A stretch of 64,000 nt of DNA from Pseudofabraea citricarpa (lineage: Eukaryota > Ascomycota > Leotiomycetes > Helotiales > Dermateaceae). Made by a program: the position numbers and the translations under genes. The stretch spans positions 1,116,001-1,180,000 of the forward strand of contig JAPWGK010000014.1 in assembly GCA_029641185.1 (NCBI GenBank). Direction: 5' to 3'. Below the pieces are notes generated by a model, which worked only from the letters and a program-made list of their open reading frames with translations, was not told where the DNA came from and searched no databases. Every line of letters starts with the position of its first letter. The first letter of the stretch is position 1. Positions 46,917-58,100 of this stretch are shown here, piece by piece.

Positions 46917-47725
46917 ATGGACACCAGGTCATCTCAACATCTGCTCCCCAGCTGGTGCAATAATATATAAACCCAATGAACGCCCTTGTAATAATGAGCA
47001 ATAGAACCACGCGGGATAAGCAATGCCTGAAAACCATAATTCGAGGCCCTTCTCCTACTGTACAGTCAAGGGCCTCTGTGCGTTCCTTTGACAGGTGTCA
47101 TACTTTTTACCTTTACACCATACAGTAGTACTATAATATACAGCAATAAGTACTGTACATTAATTACCTACAGTATTGTATCTGCTAGATGCGGGTCCCA
47201 GAGACCAGAGGGAGATCTGCACTCCGAGCGAGGGGCACAGATGCAACTTTCTTTTGTCGCCATCACTGTCACTGTCACGTTGAGATACGGATCAATTCCA
47301 CGGCCTTCAAGTCAGGAAAGTAATGCAACTTGCCAGATGCAGACGCCAACGCATAATCGCTACAGCACCGGCGTCCATTTCCAGTCGTCGCACTTCCATC
47401 TGCAGTCAGGGATCTTGACTTCAAAACACAAACCCCCCCATTTCCCTTTCCCTCCGCAACAACCCACGCCTTACGCCCACACCCCCAAAGGACGGATCAT
47501 TGGCGCTGGACGACGACGGTGACCAGAGCTGTAACCATCATCAGACTCGACCATCGTTGATCAATCCCGGTGCGGCCATTGTCCATCTGGATCTGCGTTG
47601 GTTGAAGCCCGTGACAGTACCGTAGCAAGAGGGGGGAAACCATCGTCTGTCTGTCCAGGTCGATTGACCACTATAACCATCACCACACCACCACCATCAC
47701 CACCACCACCACAACCCACTCCATC

Positions 47726-49665
47726 ATGCTGGGCCTCTCACATTTCGGTAAGCTGCAAATCTTCACAGGATGCTCACGACTCTATTCCAAACTCAATCCT
47801 GCCGCCACTCCCAGGGCAACAGTCCAAGTTACGGGTGTGGCACCGGGCTATGATTGACCAAGACAAGGTCTGAAAGGTCCACCTCAAGCCCTCAACCCAC
47901 GAGGTTGTGCAGCGGAACAGGAATCAGATGGCATCCGTCCGTTGTTCATGCCATGCTATGCCATGCCATGCCATGCCATGCTATGCCGTAATGCCTCAAG
48001 CCTATCCTCTTCTACCTTTCATGTATCATCCTCCACGACCTTATTTTCTCGCCGCCTTGGCAACACCAGATCTGCACATACACTTTCTTACACGAGTTAC
48101 ATACAGCTGCATTCCAGCCTCCAACACTAGATGGCACGCCCAGGAAACCACCGCCGCCAACCGTGCTGAAGTTTCCTCAATGCACACCACAGGCAGAAGA
48201 TGGCCCTCCGCATTCGCGGGGAAGTCCTCCGCTGGTGCCCTTGCTCCAGAGCATTCATCGACCCGCTGACATCAAGTTATCTCATTTTGAGGCCATTGGT
48301 CTTCACGTGCTTCGCAATGCTGCACCTGAGGATCTCATACCGGATCCCAGCTTCCTACCCCCAGTAGAGGAATGGATGTCCATTAGTCCTGCAGTCCTTG
48401 AAGAAGTCAACCCGCAGACAAGAAAATCACTAAACAATGGGAATAAGTCCCCTGGTGTTCAGACATATCTTGAGCGCCAGCACGAACTCTCACTAAATAA
48501 CACTGCTGCCTTCCGGACAGTCCGCCGTATTCCACCGCCAGCGGGCGAGCAGTCAGTCCGTCTTGGAAATGCTTATGAGTTCTACAAAAACCTAGAGTTT
48601 TTCTCAGGCTACTGGGTAGACACCTCTCTCCCCCCTGAGGCCGAGGAAGAAAAGGAGAAGGAGGTTCAAGATCCAGACACGCCTCAGGTCCCAACACATC
48701 TACAGACACACCTTCGCACTGGCAATGGAGCCCAGCTTCCCCCGGATTATCGTCAGCACCTCCTCAGCGCTTTCATCAAACTTGTTGCCTACGACTTTGG
48801 CTGCAATGTTTCTCTACCACGTTGTGAACCTCGATTGCAGCTACTCAACCCTCCCTCCATATCCTCGCCAGCATCTTATTTTGCATCTGGCTGCACTTTT
48901 ATTTACCGGTCACCAACGGACCGCAATTCTGCACGTGCAGGAATAGTAGAAGGTCCAGTCGCCACACTATCTTGTCGAACAGCGACTACCTTCACTGACC
49001 CACTTGATGAACGATTGGATCTCGCGAGAGAGGTTGTTGCTGCTCTTCTAACCGCACAACAACGGGCTAGAGAAGGAAAAACCGAGGCTCGATTCGGAGA
49101 GGGAAAGTGGTGGACTGAAAAGAAACGATGGGGTGGGGGACCTGGAGGACCAATTGGTCGTGAAGTCGACAAAGTTGAAGTTGTCGGTGCTGGAGAGAAG
49201 ATAGAATCAGAGGTTGTTGCTTCGGCGAAAGCAGCGATAGGCCCATCTCCTGCCAAGCGGACCAAGAAAGAGAGGGTGCCGGGTAATATGGGTATCTATG
49301 ATAACTACCGTAAGTTAGCCCCGCCTAGTTCAACATGGGATCGGAAAGCAAGATATGAAGCGATAGGAAAGATCCCAGGTGCAGAATTTGATGATGTGTT
49401 CTTGGTCAGTGCCCTGAATCATCATGTATCAGTGATTAGAGTTAGAGTACCGGGAGGCTTAATCGAAACGCTCGAGGGGAATCCCGAGGCTGAATGGAGC
49501 CGAGTCTGCATGTGGAGGAGTAAATGGTATGATCTATTTCTCGCCAAGGAAAGAATTGAGGCAATGCAATTAGTATGGGGCATGATGGGATATCTGATGA
49601 GGAAGGTTGAGGTTGCTACGCCTGATCATGTAGAGGGAGAGCCCACAAAAATGGAAATGGATTAG
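47726..49665 (+). CDS. Conserved fungal protein of unknown function, 526 residues
   Basis: The main exon is open to 49665, but no ATG lies in its frame near the beginning. I therefore propose a 22-nt first exon at 47726-47747 (MLGLSHF, donor GTAAGC) spliced over a 359-nt intron to 48107 (acceptor ATACAG), giving MLGLSHFAAFQPPTLDGTPR. An acceptor at 48130 also keeps frame. The protein has blocks that look conserved: LSHFEAIGLHVLRNAAPEDL, LGNAYEFYKNLEFFSGYW, LPPDYRQHLLSAFIKLVAYD and the C-terminal VCMWRSKWYDLFLAKERIEA. A Lys/Gly-rich disordered stretch with PAKRTKKER (possible nuclear signal) lies around residue 385. No family with known function is recognised. The start is the uncertain part; the body is well supported by its length and composition. 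Confidence 0.7.
47947..47986. repeat. CATGC/TATGC pentamer array, 8 units
   Basis: Eight five-base units inside the predicted long first intron of the 526-residue gene. The period is not a multiple of three, which argues against coding. Confidence 0.9.
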
Positions 49666-50867
49666 ATGGGTGCATATTCCTACCCGAGTGTATATGTTTT
49701 TTTGTGTGGCATATTTAGCGAAGTGTTACAAGCGATTGAGAGTGTCATCGGTTGGATCATTTGCAGAGGAGATTGGAGAGATTTGCTTCTGGAGGAGAGA
49801 CATTTTGTGGTAGGCATGCCAGATTTAGACAATAAGACGGGTTAAGAAAAGGAACAAATAGAAATCATTCTCACCCCATTATACTTTTGCATGTTAAACA
49901 TCCCTCGATTAAACAAAATGTATGCTTGTCTATTGTGGCATGTGGGAGCACTTTGAAGCTTAATCAACTAGTAGGTTGCTTGTCGCTAAGCATAGATGGA
50001 TCATTCCGCAAACTGCTCAGAATGTCTAGCCAGCACATAGAATGGAACCGACGATTATGTTCTCAACAGCCGCTCCACTAGTTTCTCCCAGATGAAAGAA
50101 ATAAGTTCGTCAGGAGGAAGGCGAGGGAAATTGTATGGCCATTGAAAGGTTAAGCTAGAGCCCGATGACACCGTCGGGTTGAAGAGTCAACCTCCCTCCC
50201 CCCCTAGTACCATGTAGGCTTTAGAAGCTACGTAAAATAGTTGCAGATGATGTTGAGACTTAAGACCTATGTCAAAGTAAAGTCTAGTTTTGCTTGTCAC
50301 TCCAGACCAAAACGCAAAATGATTTCCTTGGGAGAAAGCGGGCAAAACAATGTCATTTTTATGGTCTTGCTTATTATTTCTGGTCGCTCTTGACATCGAC
50401 AGCAAGGACCCTAATTAAAAGCCGTATTGGGAACGGGGATGGCAACATGGCGATGGCTACCTGGAAGCTCGCTTCAAAGCTGAAGGCTCGTAGAAATAGC
50501 ATGCATAATCCCAGTTACATGAAAGCAGCATTATGAGATACGACATTCGTAATCTACAGTATACCGTACCAAGTAGGGGATAATCTTGGAGGCCAGAGCC
50601 CGATCGTGAACCTTACTTCTGATTGAGGAAGGCTAAGGCACCGTGAGCCTGGAGACGATGCAGGGATGACAGCGGGCCATGGCGAAAGACGCACGCTAAA
50701 ATTCCTCTCTCTGGAACTCCTCGGGCCTTCTCGACAGGCTGAGCTTTTCTTTGCCCCGTGGCGATGTGAGGACCGAGTAGGAGGGATATCGGTCGGCAAC
50801 TCCTCAATTGGCTCTCCCATGGTGATGTCCACGTGGAAATGGGAAATGCATGCTGTGCTGAGTCTCA
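49666..50867. other. Gene-free intergenic region left of the inverted-repeat element
   Basis: Contains the 3' flank of the 526-residue gene. Short open frames near 50560-50890 read into the inverted repeat and are not supported as genes. Confidence 0.45.
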
Positions 50868-51486
50868 CTACAGGTCGGGTCACCCACTGGGATTAGCTCC
50901 CGTCACCTGCCCGATTAGGGAAACTACTAAGCGAAAGCTGCGAAACTTATTTCTTAGACTCGGATCTTCTATAACTTAGTAAATAATAACGCTATTAAAA
51001 TTCTAATTAGAATTTTGATTTATTTAGAGAAAATTAAGTCTAGAAAGATATACCTAGTATATATTATATAATTTATTTTAAGAAATATATATAATATATT
51101 AAAAATATATTTCTAATATCTTTTTAATATATTAATAATATATTAGAAATATAAATTTACTTAGAATATTTTTTATTTTAGATATTATATTAATAATATA
51201 TTATTAATAAATTACTAATAAATTATAATTATTATAAGTATCTTTTATATAATTAATTTTTATAAATATATTTAGTTTTAAAATTAAATTAAAATCGTTT
51301 ATTAATAAATAATCTTTAAAGAAAATTAATAAAATAGTTAGTTAAAAGGTTTATTAATACGTTTAATTCTTAATATATTCTAAATATATTCTAAATATAT
51401 TACTTAACCTCTAAGTATCCGTCGGTACTTGTGGCCTAATCGGGTGGATGATCCGAGCTAATCCCAGTGGGTGACCCGACCTATAG
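50868..51486. mobile_element. Non-autonomous inverted-repeat DNA element (MITE-like) with RIP-like AT-rich core
   Basis: A perfect 28-bp inverted repeat brackets the element: left 50872-50899 beginning AGGTCGGGTCACCCACTGGG, right 51455-51482 in opposite orientation. It extends outward to CTA(C/T)AGG with one C/T difference. Inside, after a 10-bp divergent spacer on each side, a second perfect inverted block CCCGATTAGG occurs at 50910-50919 and 51435-51444, so the arms are about 50 bp. Between the arms (50930-51415) the sequence is almost only A and T, rich in TAATATATT-type words, quite unlike the flanks. This fits a short DNA transposon or MITE whose core was mutated C-to-T (repeat-induced point mutation). 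Possible TCTC(A/G) flanking duplications (50863-50867 and 51487-51491) are imperfect. No transposase frame remains. Confidence 0.75.
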
Positions 51487-52967
51487 TCTCGTGCTGAGTG
51501 GAGACGATACAGGAGAGGAGAGAGAGCAGCGCCAGGGATGATACTAGCGCCAGAGGCGACGCAATCGTAGCGGTCAGTAGGCTCAGGACATGATGCTCTC
51601 TACAATACGGAGGCGGCATGGAAGAGATTATTAACAGCGGCGTGTGTAGGTAGGTAGGCTCATGTAGGCTCATGTAGGCTCATGTAGGCTCCTTTAACTG
51701 CGTCTTCGCTATTCTCAGAGAGGCTGGGTGCCGGATATCTTGCAGAAGCACAGGGACGCTGAATGCAGTAAAACAATGCAAGAATCGTGAAATCTCAACT
51801 CTTGTAGTAATGATTGCTGTACCTGGGCCTTTTCCTGATTGGACAAGATGGCCGACGACGCAAGCCATCAATCACCCAAACGATAAATTGATCGGCAACT
51901 CCGCAAAGTTTCCCCTGCATTTTCAAGCCAAGCCGGAAGCAAAAACAACCCATTTCTGGTCATGTTGTCTGTATCCCAAAGAAAGAAGAAGAAGAAGAAG
52001 TATTGCTGGACACTGGTGCCGGCCGGAATTACTGATACCTTGCTTTTCGCATTGTTACCGAGGCCCAGCTGTTCAGGGAATGCTGCGGGCCTGCCGGTAA
52101 GTAGAGAGGGGCTGCTCCTGGTCCTAGACTCCCTCCTCCGTACTGTACGATACGGCACTGCTCTGTACAGTACGTGTACTGTGCTGCTGAATAATAATAG
52201 GAGGGAGTAGTATATCCCATCTAGCAGGGCCTTACCGAAGCGAGACGATCTCCCGAGCCCAGCCCAGCCCAGTTGTGGATTTGCAAAGTTGCAACTCAGC
52301 TCGCTTCGCTAAACTAGCAACCTGTTCGTCCGTCGTCCGTCGTCGTCTCTCGCCTGTCGTGCCGTGAACCCCGGCTACGTCTGCAAGATTCCCAAATCTC
52401 CAGCCCCTCCTCTTCAACCACCACCACCACCACCTCCTCCTCCTCCTCCACATCAACAACAACATCAACAACGTCTCCCTTCGCCTCTCCTGCATCTCCG
52501 CATCGGTCCTTCAGCTCCCCCCCTCACACCCCCCTTTGGGCTTTTGCAGACCTGGCCATCACGGACACTTACAACTCACCCACCCTCCCAATCCTGGCAG
52601 CATCGTCCATCTAAGCTTACCGCCCACACCCATCTCAACACAGACACTGCCTCCTACCCCTGCTGAACAACAACAGCAACATCACCCACTACATACCGTT
52701 GCAGCAGAGAAGCCCTATTCTAGAGCGAGCCTATCCACCTTTCTTGTCCGAACAGACGTTCGCTGCCCCACGTTGCTCCGGATTACTGAGAGTCCCTGGA
52801 TATTTAAAGTCTCTCTGCGATCCCCTCGTCTCCTGCCCTCTTCCAGGAGACATTCCTTCGCGCCCTTCGACCGACTTGAGTGCCTCCTCGGCCTCGCGCC
52901 GACAGCCCCGAGAAATCACCATCAGTCGCTCATCCACAACTTGTGGCTACATTTATACGAGTTCAGC
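51487..52967. other. Intergenic region and long leader of the metacaspase gene
   Basis: No gene is supported in 1.5 kb. It holds a CATGTAGGCT decamer repeat (51651-51690), a GTACTGTACGATACGG / CTGTACAGTACGTGTACTG motif cluster (52139-52180), and a strongly pyrimidine-rich, CCA/CCT-repeat leader (52380-52560). The open frames through that leader are shadows of its composition; the metacaspase start is at 52968. Confidence 0.5.
51651..51690. repeat. CATGTAGGCT decamer tandem repeat
   Basis: Three perfect ten-base units (51661-51690), preceded by a related AGGTAGGCT, about 165 bp right of the inverted-repeat element. Confidence 0.85.
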
Positions 52968-54831
52968 ATGTCAGGATATCCAGGTTCTGGCTACCACGGA
53001 GGATATGGGGGTCCGCCACCACAGCAGTACCCGCCCCAGCCAAACTACTACCCGTAGGATCAAAGGCTATACATATTATTTTGTTCATAATGCTGACCTT
53101 TGTCTACAGTCCGCAAGGAAACTATGGTCCACCTCCACCACAACAACACCCCGGCTATGGTGGTGGTTATGGACAACCACCGCCACCTCAGCAATACCAA
53201 TATTCCCAGGTGAGAACGCTACACACCAGCTATTATGAATCTAAGTTGACAGTTTTGCCTGCAGCCACCCCCGCAACAGTATGGTGGCTATAACGGTGTT
53301 CCACCCAACCAACCGCAATATGGCAGGCCAGGTACATCTTAGACATCTTGGTATGGGAGAGAATAGCTATCTAACGAGTTTCGTTTAGCCATGCCGTCCG
53401 TCAACTCTAATGCCTACGTGAATGGAAACCAGAATGCTCCTCCACCTCCTCCATCCGGCGCAGTGCAGTTTGGCCACGGGGCCCCACAAGGCTATGCTTT
53501 TCAGTACTCCAACTGTACCGGCCGCCGCAAGGCTCTGCTAATTGGCATCAACTACTTTGGGCAACGAGGCCAACTGCGTGGATGCATTAATGATGTGAAG
53601 AACATGTCCGCATACCTGAACGAGAACTTTGGTTATCAACGCGATGATATGGTTATTCTTACAGACGATCAACAAAATCCCATGAGTCAGCCAACAAAAC
53701 AGAACATTTTGAGGGCAATGCACTGGCTTGTGAAGGATGCACGACCGAATGATTCACTCTTCTTTCACTATTCTGGTGAGTTGCCTGGAATGATTCGTGC
53801 GATAAGATGCTAATTTTAAAGGCCACGGAGGACAGACCAAGGATCTTGACGGCGACGAGGACGACGGGTACGACGAAGTTATTTATCCGGTCGATTTCCG
53901 GCAGGTTGGTCACATTGTAGATGACGAGATGCATAGGATTATGGTTACTCCTTTACAGGCGGGTGTGCGCTTAACTGCGATTTTTGATTCCTGCCATTCG
54001 GGAACTGCACTCGACTTGCCATATATCTACTCAACCCAAGGTGTTCTTAAGGAGCCCAATCTTGCGAAGGAAGCTGGACAGGGCCTTCTCGGAGTCATAT
54101 CTTCATACAGTCAGGGAGATCTTGGTGGCGTTGCCAGCAATCTTATGGGATTTTTCAAGAAAGCCACGACAGGAGATGATGCATACAACAAGACCATGGC
54201 CACAAAGACATCGCCAGCAGATGTTATTATGTGGTCTGGTAGCAAGGATGATCAAACATCGTTAGTATACCTCTACAATTGTCTCGAGCATTATTATTTG
54301 TGAAGCGTTGGAATACAAGTGGGGCGAAATTATGAAAAGCATTCTGCTTAACGTTGATTTTGCGGTTGAGTTTAAGGGTTGCAGAGCAAGTCTCTGGCCA
54401 CATGTAATGATAGTCCCTTGCACTTTGTCAAGCCCGAGTTCATACTGCGCCGAAGTCCGGCGCAAGTATGGCCTTTGGGCCACGAGTCACGTTGGCTTGA
54501 CAGATTGGCCTTTCTCTATACCTTTCGCTCGACGATATGACGCTGGCACTGCACTTATTATAATACTAACTATCACGCAGAGCTGATGCAAACATTGCCT
54601 CTAAGGCTACTGGCGCTATGTCATGGGCATTCATCACTGCCATGAAGAAAAACCCGCAGCAGAGCTATGTTCAATTGCTCAACAGTATCCGGGATGAACT
54701 CGCCACCAAATACAGCCAGAAGCCACAACTGAGTTGCAGCCATCCGTTGAGTGGGTTTATCAGTTAGCCTAATATTTCCTACTTTTCACTGACTTTTGGA
54801 TGTAGATACTAATCTATTATTTGTAATGTAA
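52968..54831 (+). CDS. MCA1: Type I metacaspase (MCA1/CasA family)
   Basis: Seven exons, 52968-53053, 53110-53209, 53265-53331, 53389-53775, 53822-54260, 54581-54750 and 54806-54831, give 424 residues. Intron 5 is long (320 nt, GTTAGT...CTAAC...CAG); the others are 46-57 nt. The last exon is only 26 nt and completes HPLNTNLLFVM, the family C-terminus. The N-terminal ~110 residues are a Pro/Gln/Gly/Tyr-rich prodomain ([12 protein letters not shown]). The C14 peptidase core follows: [20 protein letters not shown], the catalytic His215 in HYSGHGGQ, calcium-type acidic loop [12 protein letters not shown], and catalytic Cys271 in [15 protein letters not shown]. Metacaspases are cytosolic calcium-dependent proteases cleaving after Arg/Lys, linked to ageing, aggregate clearance and stress-induced death. 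Confidence 0.96.
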
Positions 54832-55121
54832 ATCAAAATCACTGGGCATGGCGTAAAACTGCATAATGGGAAAGGACTGAAGGAAAAGTCTTGTTGGACA
54901 AAGGCTCGTGGCATGGGTAATGAATGGGTGGTCTGGTTGCAGGATTCGCGCTGCGCGATTTATTATGAGATCCCAAAACGAATTGACCATCTCGGTCTCC
55001 TATGAGCCCTAACAGATAATGCACATTCATTTAGACAATGATAGCCTACCCAGACGCCGTCAAAATGCCGTATACTAACCCAGCCCCCGCAATATACTCC
55101 GAACAACCTAGTATGAAGACA

Positions 55122-58100
55122 TTAAACGTTACCACTACTTCTTCTCCCTTGCTTCCTTCTCATTTCCTTCAGACACGCCTGCAACTTGTCGTTAATCGCA
55201 CGATTCTTCTGCCATTCCTCAGCCATCTTCTTCATACGAATCGTCGCTATGACCAGGGTTCCCATGACTTTTAACGTCTTTTTCTTGGGTGCCTTAATTC
55301 TGGGCCCAATGCCTAAAAGCTTAAGATCTGCCTTGTTACTATGGCCGAGTCAGTAAAATGCTTCGATCAAAACCTACGAAAGGAGAATTTACCAAGCTTT
55401 GAAAAAGTTTATCTTTCCCTGCATCAACGATTTGATATGTGCTGCGCTAGCCCTGAGATTCTGCTCTCTAACCAGACATGCTCGTAGGTACTCGATTTGC
55501 ATAGCCAAGCCTCGCAACTCCTTGCTATGGCGAACTTCTCTCTTCTCGATGGCTTGCTTAATCATCGATTCGTTACCGGCCTCACTCACGGACATATTAG
55601 GGAAGCGCACACCCCTTGTGAGGTTCCTCTTCTCCTCTTCCCAGGCCTCCCTGGCTTTTTTGAACTGCATTTCAAGCGAGGTAATCTGTTCCTGTACCGT
55701 TGTAACTCTGCTCCTTTGAATAGCCCGCTCCTCACGCACACGCGCAAGGTTGGCACGAAGCTCCTCTTCTGAAGCATTGAAGGATGCTATAGTGCGTTCA
55801 CGTTCTCTAATAACAACCTCCAGCGTTTCGGCTTGCAGCTGGGTCTCTCTGAGCATTTCATGAAGATCACGGCGTTCGAGAGCCATCGTCCGATCCTCGC
55901 CACTATTTAGCCGTTCTGATTGCAACTCTTTCTCTAGACGCTCGATCTTGCTGCGGAGTCTACTAATGGTACTTTCCGCAGCGGTATTTTTAGAAGCAAG
56001 TTGCTCCTTCTCGAATATGGCGTCTTCCAAGTCAAGTTGAAGAGCATCCCTTTCAGCCTCGATGACATTGATTTGGGCTTGTAGTTCATTTGAAGCTGCT
56101 TGAAGTTTTCGAGCGCCTTCTCTTTCGACTTCTTTCAGTTGTGAGCGGAGATCCTTGAGTGACTGCTGCGCTGCTGCGAGTTGGAGCCGGGAATCATTAT
56201 TTTCGGCTTTACGAGCAGATCCTCTGACAGAAGGAGACGGAATCGAGAACTGGGAGCCATCTTGTTCATTCTGCTTGCGTTCCAGATCCTTGATTTGACG
56301 TACGAGCCCCTTGAAAACATCCTTCTGAGCGCCCTCGCGCTGAATGTACTCGGTCTCCCTTTTACGAGCAGAGGAAAGGCTTTGGCGTGCAGAGTCGAGT
56401 TGACTGGCTGCATCGGTGTACATATCTTCAGAAATGAGTTCTTCAAGCTCTTTTATGCGCTCTTCGAGATGCCTAATGATTTGCTTGGCCGAAGCCAGCT
56501 CTTTGTCCGAGGAACCCTTCGTTTTCCTTTTCAGATCACGTATATTTGAGTTGAGACGGTTCTCCTCAACATGGGCTGTATTGACTTCGTCCTGTAGCTG
56601 TTTTTCAATGACTTGCCAATGTTCTGTGGCAATTTTATTTTCTTCTCGCAGACGGCGTACTTCATTGTCGAGCTTTGCTTTGGCAGTACGCAAATCTACG
56701 CGTTCCTGATCGAGTCGGAAAGTTTCCTCTTCTTGCTCTTGCATTGCTCTTAGCCGGCTCTTTACTTCATCTCTTTCGGCCTCCACTTTCGTTGCTGTTG
56801 AGCGAATGCCATGCATTTCAATGCTAATGTTAGCTAGCTGATCCTGTAAGACTTGCTTTTCCTGCCGTACTTTCATCGCTTGTACTTCAGCATCTCTTAA
56901 TCGAGTCGTGAGCTGTTCTTGCTGACCCTTGTCTGCAGAAGACTCTGCCTTCGCTAAATCTGCCTTCGTCTCCCGAAGTTGCTTCTTCAGTTGCTCTGAC
57001 TCTTGTATCACGGTAGCTAGATCTTGTCTTGCATGGTCGCTTTCATCATCCAAGCTATTTTGAAGGATCTCAATTTCATCCTCGAGACCTTCTACTTTTT
57101 CGGCAAGGGTTTTCTGTTCGCGTTGGTTGAGCCGCAGGTTCTCTTTCGTTTCCGAAAGATGGGACCGGGTCTGTTCAAGAGTTTCTCGGCAAGTTCGCAA
57201 TTCTTCATTTAGTTGTTCAATTTGGCGATTCAAAAGCGCTTCTGTTGATTCATGCCTGTCTTTCTCACTCTGAAGCACCTGTTGAAGCTTAGCTTCCTTA
57301 CCCGAAAGCGTTCCCTCAGCCTCGTGCAGATTTCTAATTGTTCGCTGAAGTCCGGTTGCTTGCTCCTCGGCCTTGTCTTTTCCGGATATTAGATTCCTCT
57401 TCTCATTATCCCACTTGTCGATCTCTTCGTCAAACACACGCTGTTTTTCTCGAATTTCGGCTCGGAGGTCTTCTATTGCATCATTGAGCCGATCGATCTC
57501 GTTCTTGTACTGATCTCGGACATCACGCTCATTGTTGAGAGCCAGAGTTTTTTCGTGATCTAATTTATCCTCAAGGTCTTCAATAGTAACTCGAGATCGT
57601 GCCAGATCTCTTTGAAGGCCAGCGGATTCGGAAGTAAGTGCGTCGTGGCGAGTTTGGAGAAGATCTTTCTCGTCAGTCTTTTGCTGAAGCTCTCTCTGCA
57701 ACGGTTCCAGCTTTACTGCAAGTTCATCCCGTTCACGAGTAGCGATAAGTCTTGCATTTGTCGCAATTTCGAGCTGATCACGAAGCTTCTGTTGTTGAAC
57801 ATCACTGTCTTGAAGCAAATCTTCTATTTTGGCATGGAGTCTTTTGACTTCCCGGCCCTTGTTCGCTTCTTGTGATTGGAGCTCAATGTGCTTTTCTCGA
57901 AGATCTTCTAGGTCGTCCTGTAGACGGTTTGCCTTCTCCTCAATTTGACGGCTTAATCCTTTTGTCGTGATCGACTTGTTGGCCATTTCGTCCTGTAGTT
58001 CCTCGAGATCATCTTGAGCACGATCTCTTTCTTTGAGTGCATTTTCCTTCTCTTCCTTGACGTGGTCGAGGTCGCCTCTCAGGCGTTGTAGCTCACGCTC

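Larger units (their letters stand above)
45807..47725. other. Gene-free intergenic region, 1.9 kb, dense in simple repeats and CAGTAC motifs
   Basis: Promoter region of two divergent genes with no supported gene inside. It holds a TGGAGCT array (46481-46515), ACAGACTC repeats (46593-46616), a CAGA/GA tract (46888-46916), and the highest density in this window of GTACTGTAC/CAGTAC motifs (for example near 46393, 46530, 46680, 46703, 46735, 47057 and 47150). Confidence 0.5.

Noticed and set aside
50868..50915. CACTA-superfamily ends, because the left side reads CACTACAGG
   Set aside because: The right side reads GACTATAGG and no 3-bp target duplication is clear, so superfamily assignment is not justified.
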